This document shows positions 1-12,464 of a stretch of 64,000 nucleotides of DNA, in pieces. A model generated the notes under the pieces. The model saw nothing but the letters and a program-made list of their open reading frames with translations, did no database searches and was not told the DNA's origin. Every line of letters begins with the position of its first letter. Within the stretch, counting starts at the first letter, position 1. Made by a program: the position numbers and the translations under genes. The DNA is taken from the NCBI RefSeq assembly GCF_949628215.1, contig NC_134282.1, forward strand, positions 14,736,723-14,800,722, written 5' to 3'. The DNA is from Phalacrocorax aristotelis (lineage: Eukaryota > Chordata > Aves > Suliformes > Phalacrocoracidae).

Positions 1-3000
1 CTGTGATAAGCTTGGAACAATTAGAAGAGGCCTTGGCAGAACTTTAGCACAATTTGAGATGTTTTTTGGCTTCTTGTCCCTTGGAATGGTATTCCTCTAA
101 TAGGTGTTGTTTCACAGGAAATCATTAAGATCAATACACTTGAACTACCTTTGACTCTTTCAGAATTTGCAGTCTCTCCCACCAAACAGCTTACAAACTC
201 TGACAGCAGGATATACAGTTCAAAGATGGCAGGAGAGACTCTGCTTTACGATGTTATTTGTACATTCTGGAAGAGGCATGAGTCACGGTGACTTACATTT
301 ATGATGAACTGTTTGTATTGTGAACACGTGCTTTACAGGGTTCATCATTTTCCCTGCAGAGCCTGTAAAACCTTGGAAACATTGATGCTAGAGACCTGCA
401 AAAAGTATACAATTCTTCAAACCTTGCAGATTTGCAATGAGGAATGTTCTTAGATTACAAAACCTATGAGTTATTTGACCCTGCATGTAAAATATAACTC
501 CCTTCTCTCCCCTAGCCTTAAAACTTGGTCTAGCTGGCAAACCAAACAGAAATTACTCCTTTCAGGATTTGTGCAAGAGTTAAAAACAACAAACTGAAAA
601 AATTTAGTTCTGAATAACATTGAAACGAGACTTCAGAGGAGCTAAGACAAAAAAAAAGTAAATAAAAGCTTTCACTTCTTTTATTTAGGGAACTTTAATT
701 TTTCTTTTTAAACAAACAAATTTTTCTTTTTTCTCAGCACTGGGCTACTTCATAGCAACATCATTACATTTTTCCTAAAGGGCATAAACCTTAAACAGCT
801 ATTTTATTAATGTGCAATTTGGGACAAAATGGGGGAAAAAGCAAATAATGACCTGAAATAGTATTAACGCAACTTAAAAAAATCAACTTGTAACACTATA
901 TAGCCTCCCGTAATGATCTGCAAAGATCTTCGTACAGTTGCATCCTTGTGACTGCATGGGATTGTGGCCTAAGTCAGCACTTCTCAAAATGTGGTCCCTA
1001 GAAAGCAGACTGTTCCCTCCAATTTTCCATATGCTAAACTGCATTAAAAGAAGTACAACACATATTAAACTCTTTTTCCTTGTAAGTAATTGCTGCTGTA
1101 ATGCTAGAAAATTATGAAAGGAACGGAGGTCAGCACAATTTCTGAATGGGCAGAAAAAGACTACACAGGCAATCTTTCTCTAACCACGTGGCCTAGCCCA
1201 GAAACAAGCTTAAGAACTCCTGATGCAAGTCGATTTGCAATGCAGATTGTGGATTGTTTTTTTCTTTAAATGCTTTTTGCTTGTCAGGTTGCTTGTGTAT
1301 GCTTCCATAGTTTGTCTGCATTCTTTGAGTCTCCTAGCCTTCTCCCTGACTGCAGTTCCTCAGGGCAGAGTGAATTATAAAAGAAAAAATGGTATAAATC
1401 AAAAGTCCTTGTAGATTACACTGTGGGGGGAAAAAAAGAAAGAAACATAATGCTTTTACTGCCTAACTCTCAATTATAGAAAAATAACATCAGTGAGAAA
1501 ATTACTACTTTCATAATTACTCCTCTCAATAACTGTTTTTTGAAATCCCATGAAAAGCTCTCAGAGAGCATTTTAAACTTTGAAGTAGCGAAGTAGACCA
1601 AAGTACGTGTATGTTTATTCTCTCTTATTAAGGAAGCTGTATGGTATTTGACAGCTATAGGCAATGTGAATTGTGTAAAACTTGTAGGATCGTAACAGCA
1701 ATAAACTTGAAGCAGTATGTACCTTTATAGATTTAAATACCAAATAAGAATGTAATGTTGCCAGTTAAATGGATTGTGGTGTTTTTCTCTCCTCCTCAGG
1801 CTAAACATGCAGTGTTTTAGACAAGAAACAAAAAAAAACCTCACGGTTAGAAAGGCAAATGATATTTCTTTTAGCCATGAAAAGCATAGCCTTCCCGTGC
1901 TTTAACCAAACTGTATTTGGGGAAAAAAAAAACACAATTAAAACACAGTCTGAATTGAGGATATAGGGGGTAGGACATAGTTAAATGGATTAGATCACCT
2001 CTGGAACAGAGGCTTTCATCAGGAACATGTGTATTGCTACATCCACTATCACCAAATCTTCAATGCAGAAATACTGCTATGGATATGAATAAATCAGAGG
2101 CAGGGTTAACAGATGACAATATCTTCTTTAACAGAGAGAGCAATTGCAGAGAGATTAAGAACACCTTTTCTGTGTCAATCAGTGCCTTGAACAATGAGTC
2201 CATCAGCATATCTGTTTCTTATAAGGCATGGATACATTTGCTAGATCTATATCTGGAAAGAATGTGACCGCTTAGCATCACTGGCCCAGACTTTGCAAAG
2301 AAAAACTCACAGAGAAGCAAAACATCGAGGAAGATGTTTTGCCTGAAAGCACAAGTTCATCCTCTGAAGCAACATCTACCCTTCGCTTTGTCAATTTTCC
2401 AACAACAGCTGCTAGTTATCTGTCATATTAATATGCTTTCAATATACTGTGCTTGAAGCAGCTGGACCAACTTGAAACCAATTTGAAAAACATGTTTATA
2501 GAGAAAGGCAAAGGAAATGACCTGTAACATTTTAGACACAATATGTTCCACATGAGAGCTCCATCAGCTGAGTTTTTACCAACTCAGTTGTTTTATTATC
2601 ATTCAAGGTCTCCAGTTTTCATTGTGCTGCTGTTAGTAGGTCTGGGATGCTTCTGACTTCCAATCTGTCTTCCCAGTATTTTCTGTGGTTCTTTGGTCCC
2701 AGAGAAGAAGCAGCAGTAAAACAGCCATTTAAGTGAACAGCTCCACCACACATCCCTGTGCATCTGCAGCGGAGTGCAATGACTAAACAGAGATTTGCTT
2801 ACCTAGTAGGTGTGTGAGAATAAGCAAGCAGGGATTTCCATTCTTCTGTGGCTATGAAGAGAATGAGCTTTGAAGAACAAGTGCTACAACATGGGTCAAA
2901 ATAAATGTTTTTTCTGCCAAACAACTTCCCTGTAAAATGTGACAAATCTTCCTTGTAACAGTGTGACCCACCTCCCACCCACCACCACTGATTCCATAAG

Positions 3001-6000
3001 AGTTTTGTGAAATATAGCAGTTAGAAAGATCACAGTTTTAACTATTTTGGATGTTAGGGTCACATCTTAGAATGTAATGAAGGAGAAAGTTGATGAAAAG
3101 ATAATTCGCTCATCTTTCGTTCTGCATAAAATTCTTACCTTGATCCAGAATTATTTCCAGTAAGACAAACTAGTCACTTTTGTTTCATGATCTTTGAGGC
3201 TGAGAATGTGAATCTGAAAAAATAAAAACCAAATCCACAAAGAAACATTTTCCCTACAAGTTCTATATTTTTTCACATTTCATAAAGAAATGTATACATG
3301 CCTTTAAATGGGTATTTGATAAGGAAAGTACTTCAGGCCCATTGGTCTCACTTGGTAGTGATAATTTTGAATGTTTTGGTGTTTTTGAATTTAAATTCTC
3401 AAGCCTAAACCCAACATTTACAAGAAATCTCCTTTGTGCGCCCGTGTGATTTTAAAACGGAAGTTTTACGGTGATCAGTGGCATTTTAAAGTAATGAGCT
3501 TTGCAAAGTGTCAGTTAACTAGAGAAAAGATTAATGTACAAGATTGACTAAAACAGTCAGCCCTACATGTTCTCTGTCAGCTGATCAAGATGCTGTTGCT
3601 CTGCAGAAACATCCTTGTTTCAGTCGTGGTCAAAAACAAGATGATCATAAGCTCCTGATGAAATACCATCATGGGAAAGACATTTCAATGCTACAACGTG
3701 TGACATAAAGTGCTGTCAGGAGTTAGAAAGGCACTGATGCTATTAAGCAAAGTTTCTAGCCATTCTTCCTCTGAAATGCTAGTTGGTTAGCCAGAGATAG
3801 AAGCAGAAGTTGCGACTGAAACAGCACAGAGGAAGACAGTGAGGAACAGAGTGCATGCCTGTCTTACAAAAAAAAAAAAAAAAAAGCTTGTCTAATCCAG
3901 CAAATGTTTTGGTTTTTTAGTCTAGCAAAATAAAATCTGAGATAGGATTATTCCTCATAAACACAAGACAGAAAGGCAAATGAAGCTCTTCTAAAGCTGA
4001 GGGATAATGGTGGTATGTTAATAATTGAGTATCAGCTTATCATGAACAAATTAAGGTTATCAATTAAAAGGCAGTTTCCAACCATCAGAAGAGTGGTGAT
4101 CACAAACAGTTTTCCAACAGAAGCAGTGGGAGCACCAGGCTAAACAGACCTAAGGCGGCAGTTGGTACATTTGTGAACAGGTTAAGACAGTGTGATGGCT
4201 GAGAAAGTAAGGAGCAAACCTGGTTTTGAAGCTCAAAGTTCCTGTTCCCCTGGAAAACTGCATTACACAGCTCCTGATTTTGATGCACTCATTGATCTGG
4301 AATATCAAGGGAAATAGGTATAAGACCAAATTTTTGCGTACACTGAACATCCTGGAGGTCTGTAAATTACTTTTTTTTTTCCTGCTTTTACTCTGTTCTG
4401 GCAGCATAAGGGAGTATTTATTTAAATAATACTTAGACATACAGTAAGTAAATGTGAGTGCACACACACCTTGCAGGGTATCTGAGCATGCAAATATAAA
4501 ACCTTTACTAATGACAACCACATTTTTTTAGACAGAACTGCATCTAATAATGAATTGAAAGTCTGCTGATAGTGCAGTAGAGGATTGAGACTCTTCTAAT
4601 CTCAGTCTGCCTTTCACCTCTTATTCTCAACCTGGCTTCCAACTTCTTATCATGCCTTCAAAATTTCTTACCTCTGTTTTACATCCAATCAGCCAGGGGA
4701 TACGGAAAATCCAGCTGGAACTCAGCAGCTTCAGATTTTAAAGACTGTTTCTAACTTTTCTGTTCAGCATGTTGGCTGAACTGCTTTGCCACCCAATTTG
4801 AAACATTGCTTTTCTGTGAACCTGCTGACACCTGCATCAGGATTTAAGCTAGCAAATCTGCATTGCTGTGCCCTGTGCCACAAGGCCTTGTGAACTCTAG
4901 AGCCTGAAGTACTAGGCATTCCTGCTCCATGCTCCATTTATTACTGCAGAGGGTTTATACGGGTTTGGAAATGTCGCCATCCCAACAGACCCCTATAAGC
5001 ACTACCAGGATAAAAGTATGAACAGCAACGCACCTTGAAGACACGTGAGGGCTGTAAAAAGACTTAGAAAGTCTATAAATTGACTCCTCTATATAATATC
5101 ACTGAGTTCTGCACTGCAGAACCAATGAATCCTTATTGGATTTTTCATTCAAAATGGAAATCGGAGATCAGCAGTAGGATAAGGAGAAGCAGACTTTTTT
5201 CCCCTGGGCCTACGCATTCTTTCAGCAGTGCTGTTAGTCAAACCCCTCACCTACAAATTACAGTGCCACTGAGTATATAAAAGCCCTTGCCTATATATCA
5301 CAAGAACTGCAAATCTTAAACATTAATAATTTTAAAAATTAAAATGCAAACGTATGTTTCATTAATAAATTATTTTCATGTGTTATTTACTAAAAGTATG
5401 ATGAATCTCTCTAACAAATTCAACTCTGCACTTCCAAGTTTAAATTGAATGTTAAATGTCAGTAAAGCAAGTAATAATAATAAAAAATGACCTCTCCTTT
5501 AATCTTAAATACCTCTATGTTTAGCATAATTTGGAAGGTTTATTCTGGGATTGCATAAACCTCTCAAGGATACTTTTCATGCCTACTAAACGTAAGAGTG
5601 GTCTGTCTCATGTAATGTACACCCTGTTGGCTTGCTCATGAAGAACAGGGCTTTCCATTAGCACATGCTGAAGCTTCAGTTGAAAGACCTTAAAATGGCC
5701 AGAGGGAAAGGGGAAAGTTTCTGCATCTCGAGGGTACTGGGATATGACTGACAACCTTACTGGATTTGATTGCTATTCTTTAGCCCTGACAAAACCACTC
5801 AGTTCAAGACCCAGAAGCTTGTTATTCAGCGGGGTCGAGGGGGGGAGGTATTGAACACCATGATCTGTTCTTATTTTCCTGTAGTAAATGATGATTACCA
5901 GTTTCTTCAAACATGTGAGAAGCTCCAGCAATTTCTCTATCATTTCCATGAAGCACTACAGCAACATTTCCACATCAAAATATATCTTTTTTGAGAAAAT

Positions 6001-8646
6001 GTTTTCAATAATTCACAGAAAGTGTAAGGGTTTCAGGTAGCTGTGATGTTTCAGGAGGCAGTGGATCAAAGCATGGCCTCTCTCTCTACTCCTCCTTCAT
6101 CCTTTCCCAATAGATCTGATTTCAGGGTTGGAAGCTGAGAAGTGCAGAGATAAATTAGTAGCAAAAAGCCTCTGGCTAAAACCAGACCTGTGTGGACCCC
6201 ATGTTTGAAATACCTGTATTACAAACTAGTTTTACAAACTGTTTCCAATCAAGTTGGTAAAAATAATATTGTTTCAATCATGCTCTACCAAGCAAAAAAG
6301 CAAAATGGCTGAATTTAAACATCCAGATTGGCATGGGCATAACACAGCAGAATCTGGACACTGAATTTGAAGCAGCTATCTTACCTCTGATACAAAAAAC
6401 ATTTCCATGTGTGCAGGCAAAAATATTTCCCAAGAATGGTGTTGGTTTGTGTTCTGCAGCTTGCTTTTTGGCTTCATCAAGGTCCTTTTCGTGCAAGTTT
6501 AACAGAGGTGTGTCCAGCTGAATTAATTTCCAGAAAAATTAATGAAAGTGAGATTAGACTATGGCTACATGTTGAAATTTTTTGCACTCTGCATGTTTTC
6601 CTTTGAAGCCTTCTGTTTACTGAAAAATAGCAAATTATTCATTTCTTGGGAAGTCCAGTTTTATCTTTAGTCATTGACTTCCTTCTATGAATAAAAGGAA
6701 TTTTTCACCTAGACAAAAATCCATACCTCAGTCAGATTTGGTTCCACACACTTCAGTAGCATGAATTTGATTTCTTGTTATTTTTCCCTGTGATGTCTTA
6801 CAAATAGCTAATACACTTGCTTAAATCAGACAGATTCTCCACTCAGTTTGAACTTTGTTTACTTACAAGTTCACAGAGGAACAAAGAGTGCCAAGATTAA
6901 TTCATTCAGCTTAATTTGCTACCCCATACTCTTATAACGAGTGAGCTCTCACTATGGGTTTTGCAATTAGTGTGTTTTAATAATGCTGTCCAAGTATAGA
7001 TTATTAGTGCAATTAATTGCTTTGGGAAGAGTTTTATGAACACTTCTGATCAACTAAGAACCACGAGTCTTTTGAAAAGGAACATATTGTTACATGAACA
7101 AACTGATGTGCAGAATACCCAGTTAATCTATTTGTGCTTTTTGGTTTGGCATTTTTTACAGGATTTTTTGTTGGTTTTTCCTTTTTGCAATAGGATGTAT
7201 GAAATCTAACTCCAGACTCTGGTAAAAAGTAAGAAGGGAACTAATTTTAATGACATTTTAATGTATATGTTTTGCTGGGGAGGAAGCCAGAGAATTAGCT
7301 GAAGTTCTACTTGACCATAGTGGAGTTCTACTTTCTTCTGCAGCTTGTGAGTTTGGGTTATTTCAATAAGTGTGAACTGAGAAAGAGTTTATCATTTTCT
7401 AAATGGTCCTGTTTTTCTGAAACAGTAGAACTCCCTGACCTTTGCCCAGGTATAACAGCAGTTGATACAACCTGCCTCTCAGCAAAGGGCACCAGATTTC
7501 AAAATCATTCAGGGTTGAAGGTCACTATCTTAAGCACTAAGCTTCAAACTTTATCAAGTCTGCTGATGAAAAACAAGCTATACAGGAGAGGAAGAATGTT
7601 CATGATTTACATAATCCATGAAGGCCAACACATACAAAAAGCAAAAGAGAAGAGTAAATGACCCAGAAATCTGTAAAAAGAAATTTCAGTTAGGCCTAAG
7701 TGCGGAATGAAGCTGCTCAGTCCAATCTCTTCCTTGAACCTTTCCTGCTGACCTTTTTTTTATTGCGTCCTGGACTCTCCTGTCACCTTTCATCTGTCTT
7801 TACTCCCACTCATGGTGAGCCTGCTGTGCGGTGTTAACTCCAATACAGCATCGCTATCTGGATCATATTTAGCTGGACAAAATGGAGATTCATATCTCTG
7901 TCTAAATCCTTCTGTTAAAACTGGAGGTGGATGATTGCACACTGACAGCCTGATTTACCTTCAGCCCCTGCAGAGCCCAGAATTGGAACGAGGGGAATAC
8001 TGAGAAAGACAATGTGCTAACAACCCGTATTAGATATCCTGGAGTGGCTTCAACAGTGGGCAGATACTCCTGTATCTCGTTACAGAACAATTCTAGCACT
8101 GCCTCAGCAGCATCTGTTTCTGGACTTGCTGGAGACATCATATAGGTGTAAATGTTGTGCTGATCTACACCAGAAGAGAAACTCCTACACCCATCAGATA
8201 CTGCAAGATGTTGAGAGTTGAAAGTTCCAACTGGCTTCTTTTAGTAAGAGTACCGCGCATGTAGTTACTTGCGTACTTTTTCAGATCATTAAATTTTCAC
8301 TGTAGTCATGATCTCTCACTATGCTGATCTCAGTGCCTTAAAAATTGTAAGGGGAAGGACCTTATGCTTTTTTTGTGTCTTTGATCTGTCACTGAGTCCT
8401 GCCACGACCCTGCTAGCCTTACAGATGCCAGGGAATAGGCTTGAGTATGAGAACCTGCCACACTCTTGTACATAACAGAAAGCCCACCCAGAGGACAAGC
8501 TAATTAAACAGAAGCTGTCCATAACCAATGGGTGTGAGGTCAGTCCTTCTCATTGCTTCATTAAATATCTTTTCTCTGGCACTAAACAGATTCTTTGTGC
8601 TTGGTTGCTGGCACCGCCAATACCTTCATTCACCGCTTCTATTTTT

Positions 8647-8686
8647 GTATATTTCAGACTTTGGATGTATATTTCAGAATCTGGAT
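8647..8686. repeat. Two-copy 20-bp tandem duplication
   Basis: The unit gtatatttcagactttggat at 8647-8666 is followed directly by gtatatttcagaatctggat at 8667-8686, with two mismatches. It is a simple local duplication with no visible function. Confidence 0.8.
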
Positions 8687-9013
8687 GTATATGATATATA
8701 GAGCAACTTCTAGCTGGGCATATAAAATACTTCCAAACACCAAGCAATCCATGCATTGATCATATAATGAAGCTGCAGTACATTCAGTCTTAATCCTGAC
8801 TACTAGAGGTCAGTGGTAAAAATATGATATCTATTTCACAGGAGATACCCTGGCAAGAATCAAACAACCCTACAAAAGAACAGTTACAGTTTTGATAGCA
8901 GAAGTAGAAACACATCCCAAAGTCACATGAGCTCCATACCCTAGACCTCATCACTCCCATTCTTTCCTCTCCTTATCCAGTTCCTATTCACATGTTGAAT
9001 AGCATCTGCAAAA

Positions 9014-9035
9014 GGGGGGGGGGGGGGGGGGGGGG
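9014..9035 (+). repeat. Poly-G tract (about 22 G)
   Basis: There is an uninterrupted run of about 22 G on the plus strand in an AT-rich setting. A run like this can form G-quadruplexes. Its exact length is uncertain because homopolymers are often mis-sized in assemblies. Confidence 0.85.
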
Positions 9036-12023
9036 ATAAAAAAATACCTCCACATAGCTACCAAAACTGTAGGATATGATCATGTCCCAGGGCACTAAAG
9101 TTGAAAAAGCCTTTGATGAATTAAAAGATGCAATATTAATAATATATAAACACAGAGAAAGTGTCAAGAAAGCTTGGAACATATGCTGGATAGCAGATTC
9201 TGCTGACCCTGGCCTCTTCAAAGTACTCACAAAGGTCTTCAGAATATATTCAATAGTATTACTCTTCAAAACTAAGGTTAGCACACATTACCTTAACAAA
9301 TACATGATGATAAGAAGGTCCCCATAATTCAAACACATATGGCTGGTGTGGCACATGTTAGGATTTTGCTACAAAAGCAGTGTTACGACTGGGCATCGAG
9401 GAGTTTCTCACTGATCTTTTAGAACATAATAAACATTAAACAATATTAAGAAGATAAATTTTTCAATCAAGGATTATAAGAACCGATGATACTTTGTGAA
9501 TAAAAGATAGCAGACTTTTAAAAATATAGCTCAACAAACTATCTGATTCAGGAAATCTGTATCTACTGAAACTCCTAGAAAAAGAGACATTATTTATCCT
9601 CAGACTTTTGGACTTGGTTTGATAACAAATGCGATGAAAGGCTTCATAGGATAAAGAATGCTTCTGAAATGCTAACACTGATGTGTATTTTTTCATTTTA
9701 TCAATCTGTGGTTAGCCTTTATAAGCTTTTCAAAGTGGAGTACCAGAGCATTTCTACTCCTAAAATTGAAATAAGAAATTACTACAAAAATGAATTTCAG
9801 CTGGAATATAGCCAATTACTAGCATAAAAACTTTTTACAGCTCATGTCACTAAACAGGGAACATACTTTGTGGGTGACAACATCATAGAAGGCTTTATTT
9901 TTAATCATCAAAAAAGCAAACAACTGCAACAAAATTGCAATAGCTGACACCTTTTCAGCTGTGCTCACCTTAAGTATAAGACAAAATACATGTCCTGAAG
10001 AAAATTACTACACACCCTCCTTTTGGGATTCAGCTGGTTATGTTACTTTCTTGATTAAAAGAGTTAAATCTTCCTTCTGAATCTTTTCAAAGATATAGGT
10101 AACACTAGCCTCTGCACTCAGTGTTAAGTAGTAAAGGTCAACTGATGTGCTGTTGGCTTGTAATCAGACATGAAAAAGAACAGAAGGCTTAACAAAATTT
10201 AATTTGCTGCCCCTTTATCATACAAATATTAAACATTTATATTGTACAGTTAGAAAAACAAGACAATGTTTAGAGCTAGTTTATGAGCTAATCTGACAAA
10301 TAACCATCAATCCTGAGATGCAAAATAAATCACTTAATTAGGACTCCAGGTCATTGGTTTTTTTCTGACCTAGCCTGGGATGGAAACAGCAATGACTGCC
10401 ATTAGAGATTATAGTATTCAGAAATGCTTGCCAGCTCAGTAGTTGCTGGCAGTAACGCTATGTCAGTGATCGTTTGGACAAAAAGAAGACATACAACAAA
10501 AAAAACCCATCTCCAACTGCATGAAAAAGCAAAGAATTTCTTACAAGTAAACTCAGGCATTGAAATCTGGCAGTCTTCTATCTCCAAGACGCTTCTCAGT
10601 GCTCAACAGGGAATGATGACATCTGCAATTTGTTTGATCACTTCTTGTGATCATGTACTCATTGCAAGATCTGGGCTTGATCATCTCTGCATTATTGTCT
10701 TAGCAGTGTTCATGGGATCAGACCATTTTATCTGATACCATTGATCTCATCATCATAAAATTAAAACTTCTGAAGACTTTGCAGTATTGGTTTGGCACTC
10801 TGACAGAGTAACTCCCTCTGTCATCCTTCTTAGGAGACTTGAATCTAAGATTATTGCTGGGCAAAAGCTGCAGTGCTACAAATTATGTCCTTAATTGTAA
10901 AGTAAATTCAAACTCTATGATTTGGCAAAGACAGTTTTGGATAAATAGGCTCAGTGCAGTTTCAGAATCTCCTTTGAGGAACATATTTATCATGGGTCAT
11001 ATTTTTAAGCATAAACCGCTTCATTTTTGGTACATTGATTTTAAAAATTTATTTCTAGGTATTCCGTATATAAGGCTGCTGCAGCTTTACTGAGTTGACT
11101 CCAGTGAACCTCACAAATAATAAGGTGCAGAGTATGGTGCCACATTCCTTCTTAGAATGGTCACTGACAATTCAAATTTGTCAATAAAACAGAAGGCAGA
11201 ACTGAGCTCATAAATTCCATCTTTAAATATTGATATACTGATTCATTTCGAGGTTCCCTGTCGAAAACATCAGTCACATCAGGACACAGCGCCAACTGAC
11301 AATTAACATGACATTTAATGCCAAGTACTCGTTAATGAAAACTAAACAGACGCAAGTGCAGTGATGCAAACACGTATTGTTTCTCAGATAGTTCAAGCAC
11401 AACGTGAAAGGTAAAGCAATAAATGCTTTAGTATGGCAATATTTCATTGATCTTCTTGGCCTACATGTAGTGCCCACAATAGTGCTTAACTTAAAAGATA
11501 TTTACCTCTGACCCTTATATGATTAAATTAGAGAATATGCAAGAATCAATGAATGTATTATGGGGAGTGTATGTACAACTCTACTGCAACTAGAAATTTC
11601 TGCACTCTCGGTTCTGCAGACACCTGACTTATAAGATTTAGCAAAGTGACTGAGCAAAGAACAAATTCAGTACTTTTCTCCCCTGCTGGGGAAAAAAAAA
11701 AAAAAGATAATTGGTACATCCCAACTGTGCTTCCTCTTCCTTTGTCAGAGTCAGCCCCCTATTTTTCAGGAAGAGGGACGATGCTGTGTGATTAAGACCA
11801 GTCACATTGCAACAACACCTGAGACATCTACCATTACATAAAATAACAATAAAGTATTATAAAGTTTGTAATCCAGCAACCAAATTATTGAAAAAAAAAA
11901 AAAAACTTAGTCAAAATTCGCATAAAACAGAAAAGAACAAAGTAAATTAAATTCACTTTCTCCTAACAAGAATTTATACAGCTCAAGTCGCAAGATTCTT
12001 TAGCTAGACACCCTTGAGACTTT

Positions 12024-12041
12024 CACCTGTTTTCACAGGTG
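12024..12041. promoter_or_regulatory. Paired E-boxes upstream of the CPB1-like pseudogene
   Basis: CACCTG (12024-12029) and CAGGTG (12036-12041) form an inverted pair separated by TTTTCA. They lie about 120-135 bases upstream of the TATA box of the dead carboxypeptidase B gene. Pancreatic exocrine enhancers are known to use PTF1 sites, an E-box next to a TTTCC-like half site, so this may be a remnant of one. That reading is inference: the half site is imperfect. Confidence 0.35.
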
Positions 12042-12159
12042 TGGAGTAGAACACACATTATAAATAGTATGCAAACAAAACAAGGCCAAGGGAATAATCT
12101 ATCAGTTGATCAGTGAGTTGTTCTGGTATATAATTGATTAAAAATATGATAAAACTTGT

Positions 12160-12167
12160 TATAAAAG
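12160..12167 (+). promoter_or_regulatory. TATA box of the CPB1-like pseudogene
   Basis: TATAAAAG lies 46-53 bases before the ATG of the signal-peptide exon at 12213. This fits a short 5' UTR of about 20-25 bases, as is usual for pancreatic zymogen genes. The box looks intact although the gene downstream is broken. Confidence 0.6.
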
Positions 12168-12212
12168 CAGCATAGAAGAACTGAAAACCTGGAGGTTTTC
12201 CTTTAAGCAAAA

Positions 12213-12280
12213 ATGTGGGCGCTCTTGGTTCTTATAGGTACTGCAGCTGTTTCTGCTCACCTGCAGGATCTTGCCTCAAT
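12213..12280 (+). pseudogene. CPB1: CPB1-like exon 1 (signal peptide)
   Basis: The reading MWALLVLIGTAAVSAH is a good signal peptide and resembles the start of vertebrate CPB1. The donor is not resolved. AATGAGT near 12278-12284 may be a decayed GTGAGT, so the end given is approximate. Confidence 0.7.
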
Positions 12281-12388
12281 GAGTAGGAACAGACATCAAG
12301 TTATATATTTGCACAATTTCTTCCGCATAAGCAAAAGCCTCTCAATTGACTTACCTGTTTCAAATGCAAACTTTTTCTCCCCTTTCAG

Positions 12389-12464
12389 GCAGAAGGGGTT
12401 TCATGTGATTCCACAGAATGATGAGCAGGTGGAAACAATCAATTCCCTTGCCAACAACGTGCAG
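12389..12464 (+). pseudogene. CPB1: CPB1-like exon 2 (activation peptide)
   Basis: The acceptor TTTCAG precedes a frame reading GFHVIPQNDEQVETINSLAN and ending NVQ, followed by a consensus donor, CAG|GTGAAG. This matches the activation-peptide exon of CPA/CPB genes, which ends on a Gln just before LDFW. No decay is visible in this exon. Confidence 0.75.

Larger units (their letters stand above)
1..12020. other. Long non-coding stretch, no gene recognised
   Basis: I read this AT-rich stretch on both strands and found no exon I could assign to a family. Open frames are short, lack flanking splice signals and do not resemble known proteins. It holds homopolymer runs (A18 near 3868-3885, G22 at 9014-9035) and a small tandem duplication near 8647. 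It may be intergenic DNA or intron/UTR of a gene whose exons lie outside the window. Confidence 0.6.

Noticed and set aside
7902-8141. Minus-strand frame of 79 codons with protein-like composition (SPETDAAEAVLELFCNEIQE).
   Set aside because: No family recognised, no splice signals or neighbouring coding segments. It is kept only as something a translated search could test.
10635-10653. Hairpin TGATCAC-loop-GTGATCA.
   Set aside because: A 7-base stem is expected by chance in a window of this size, and nothing nearby suggests a role.
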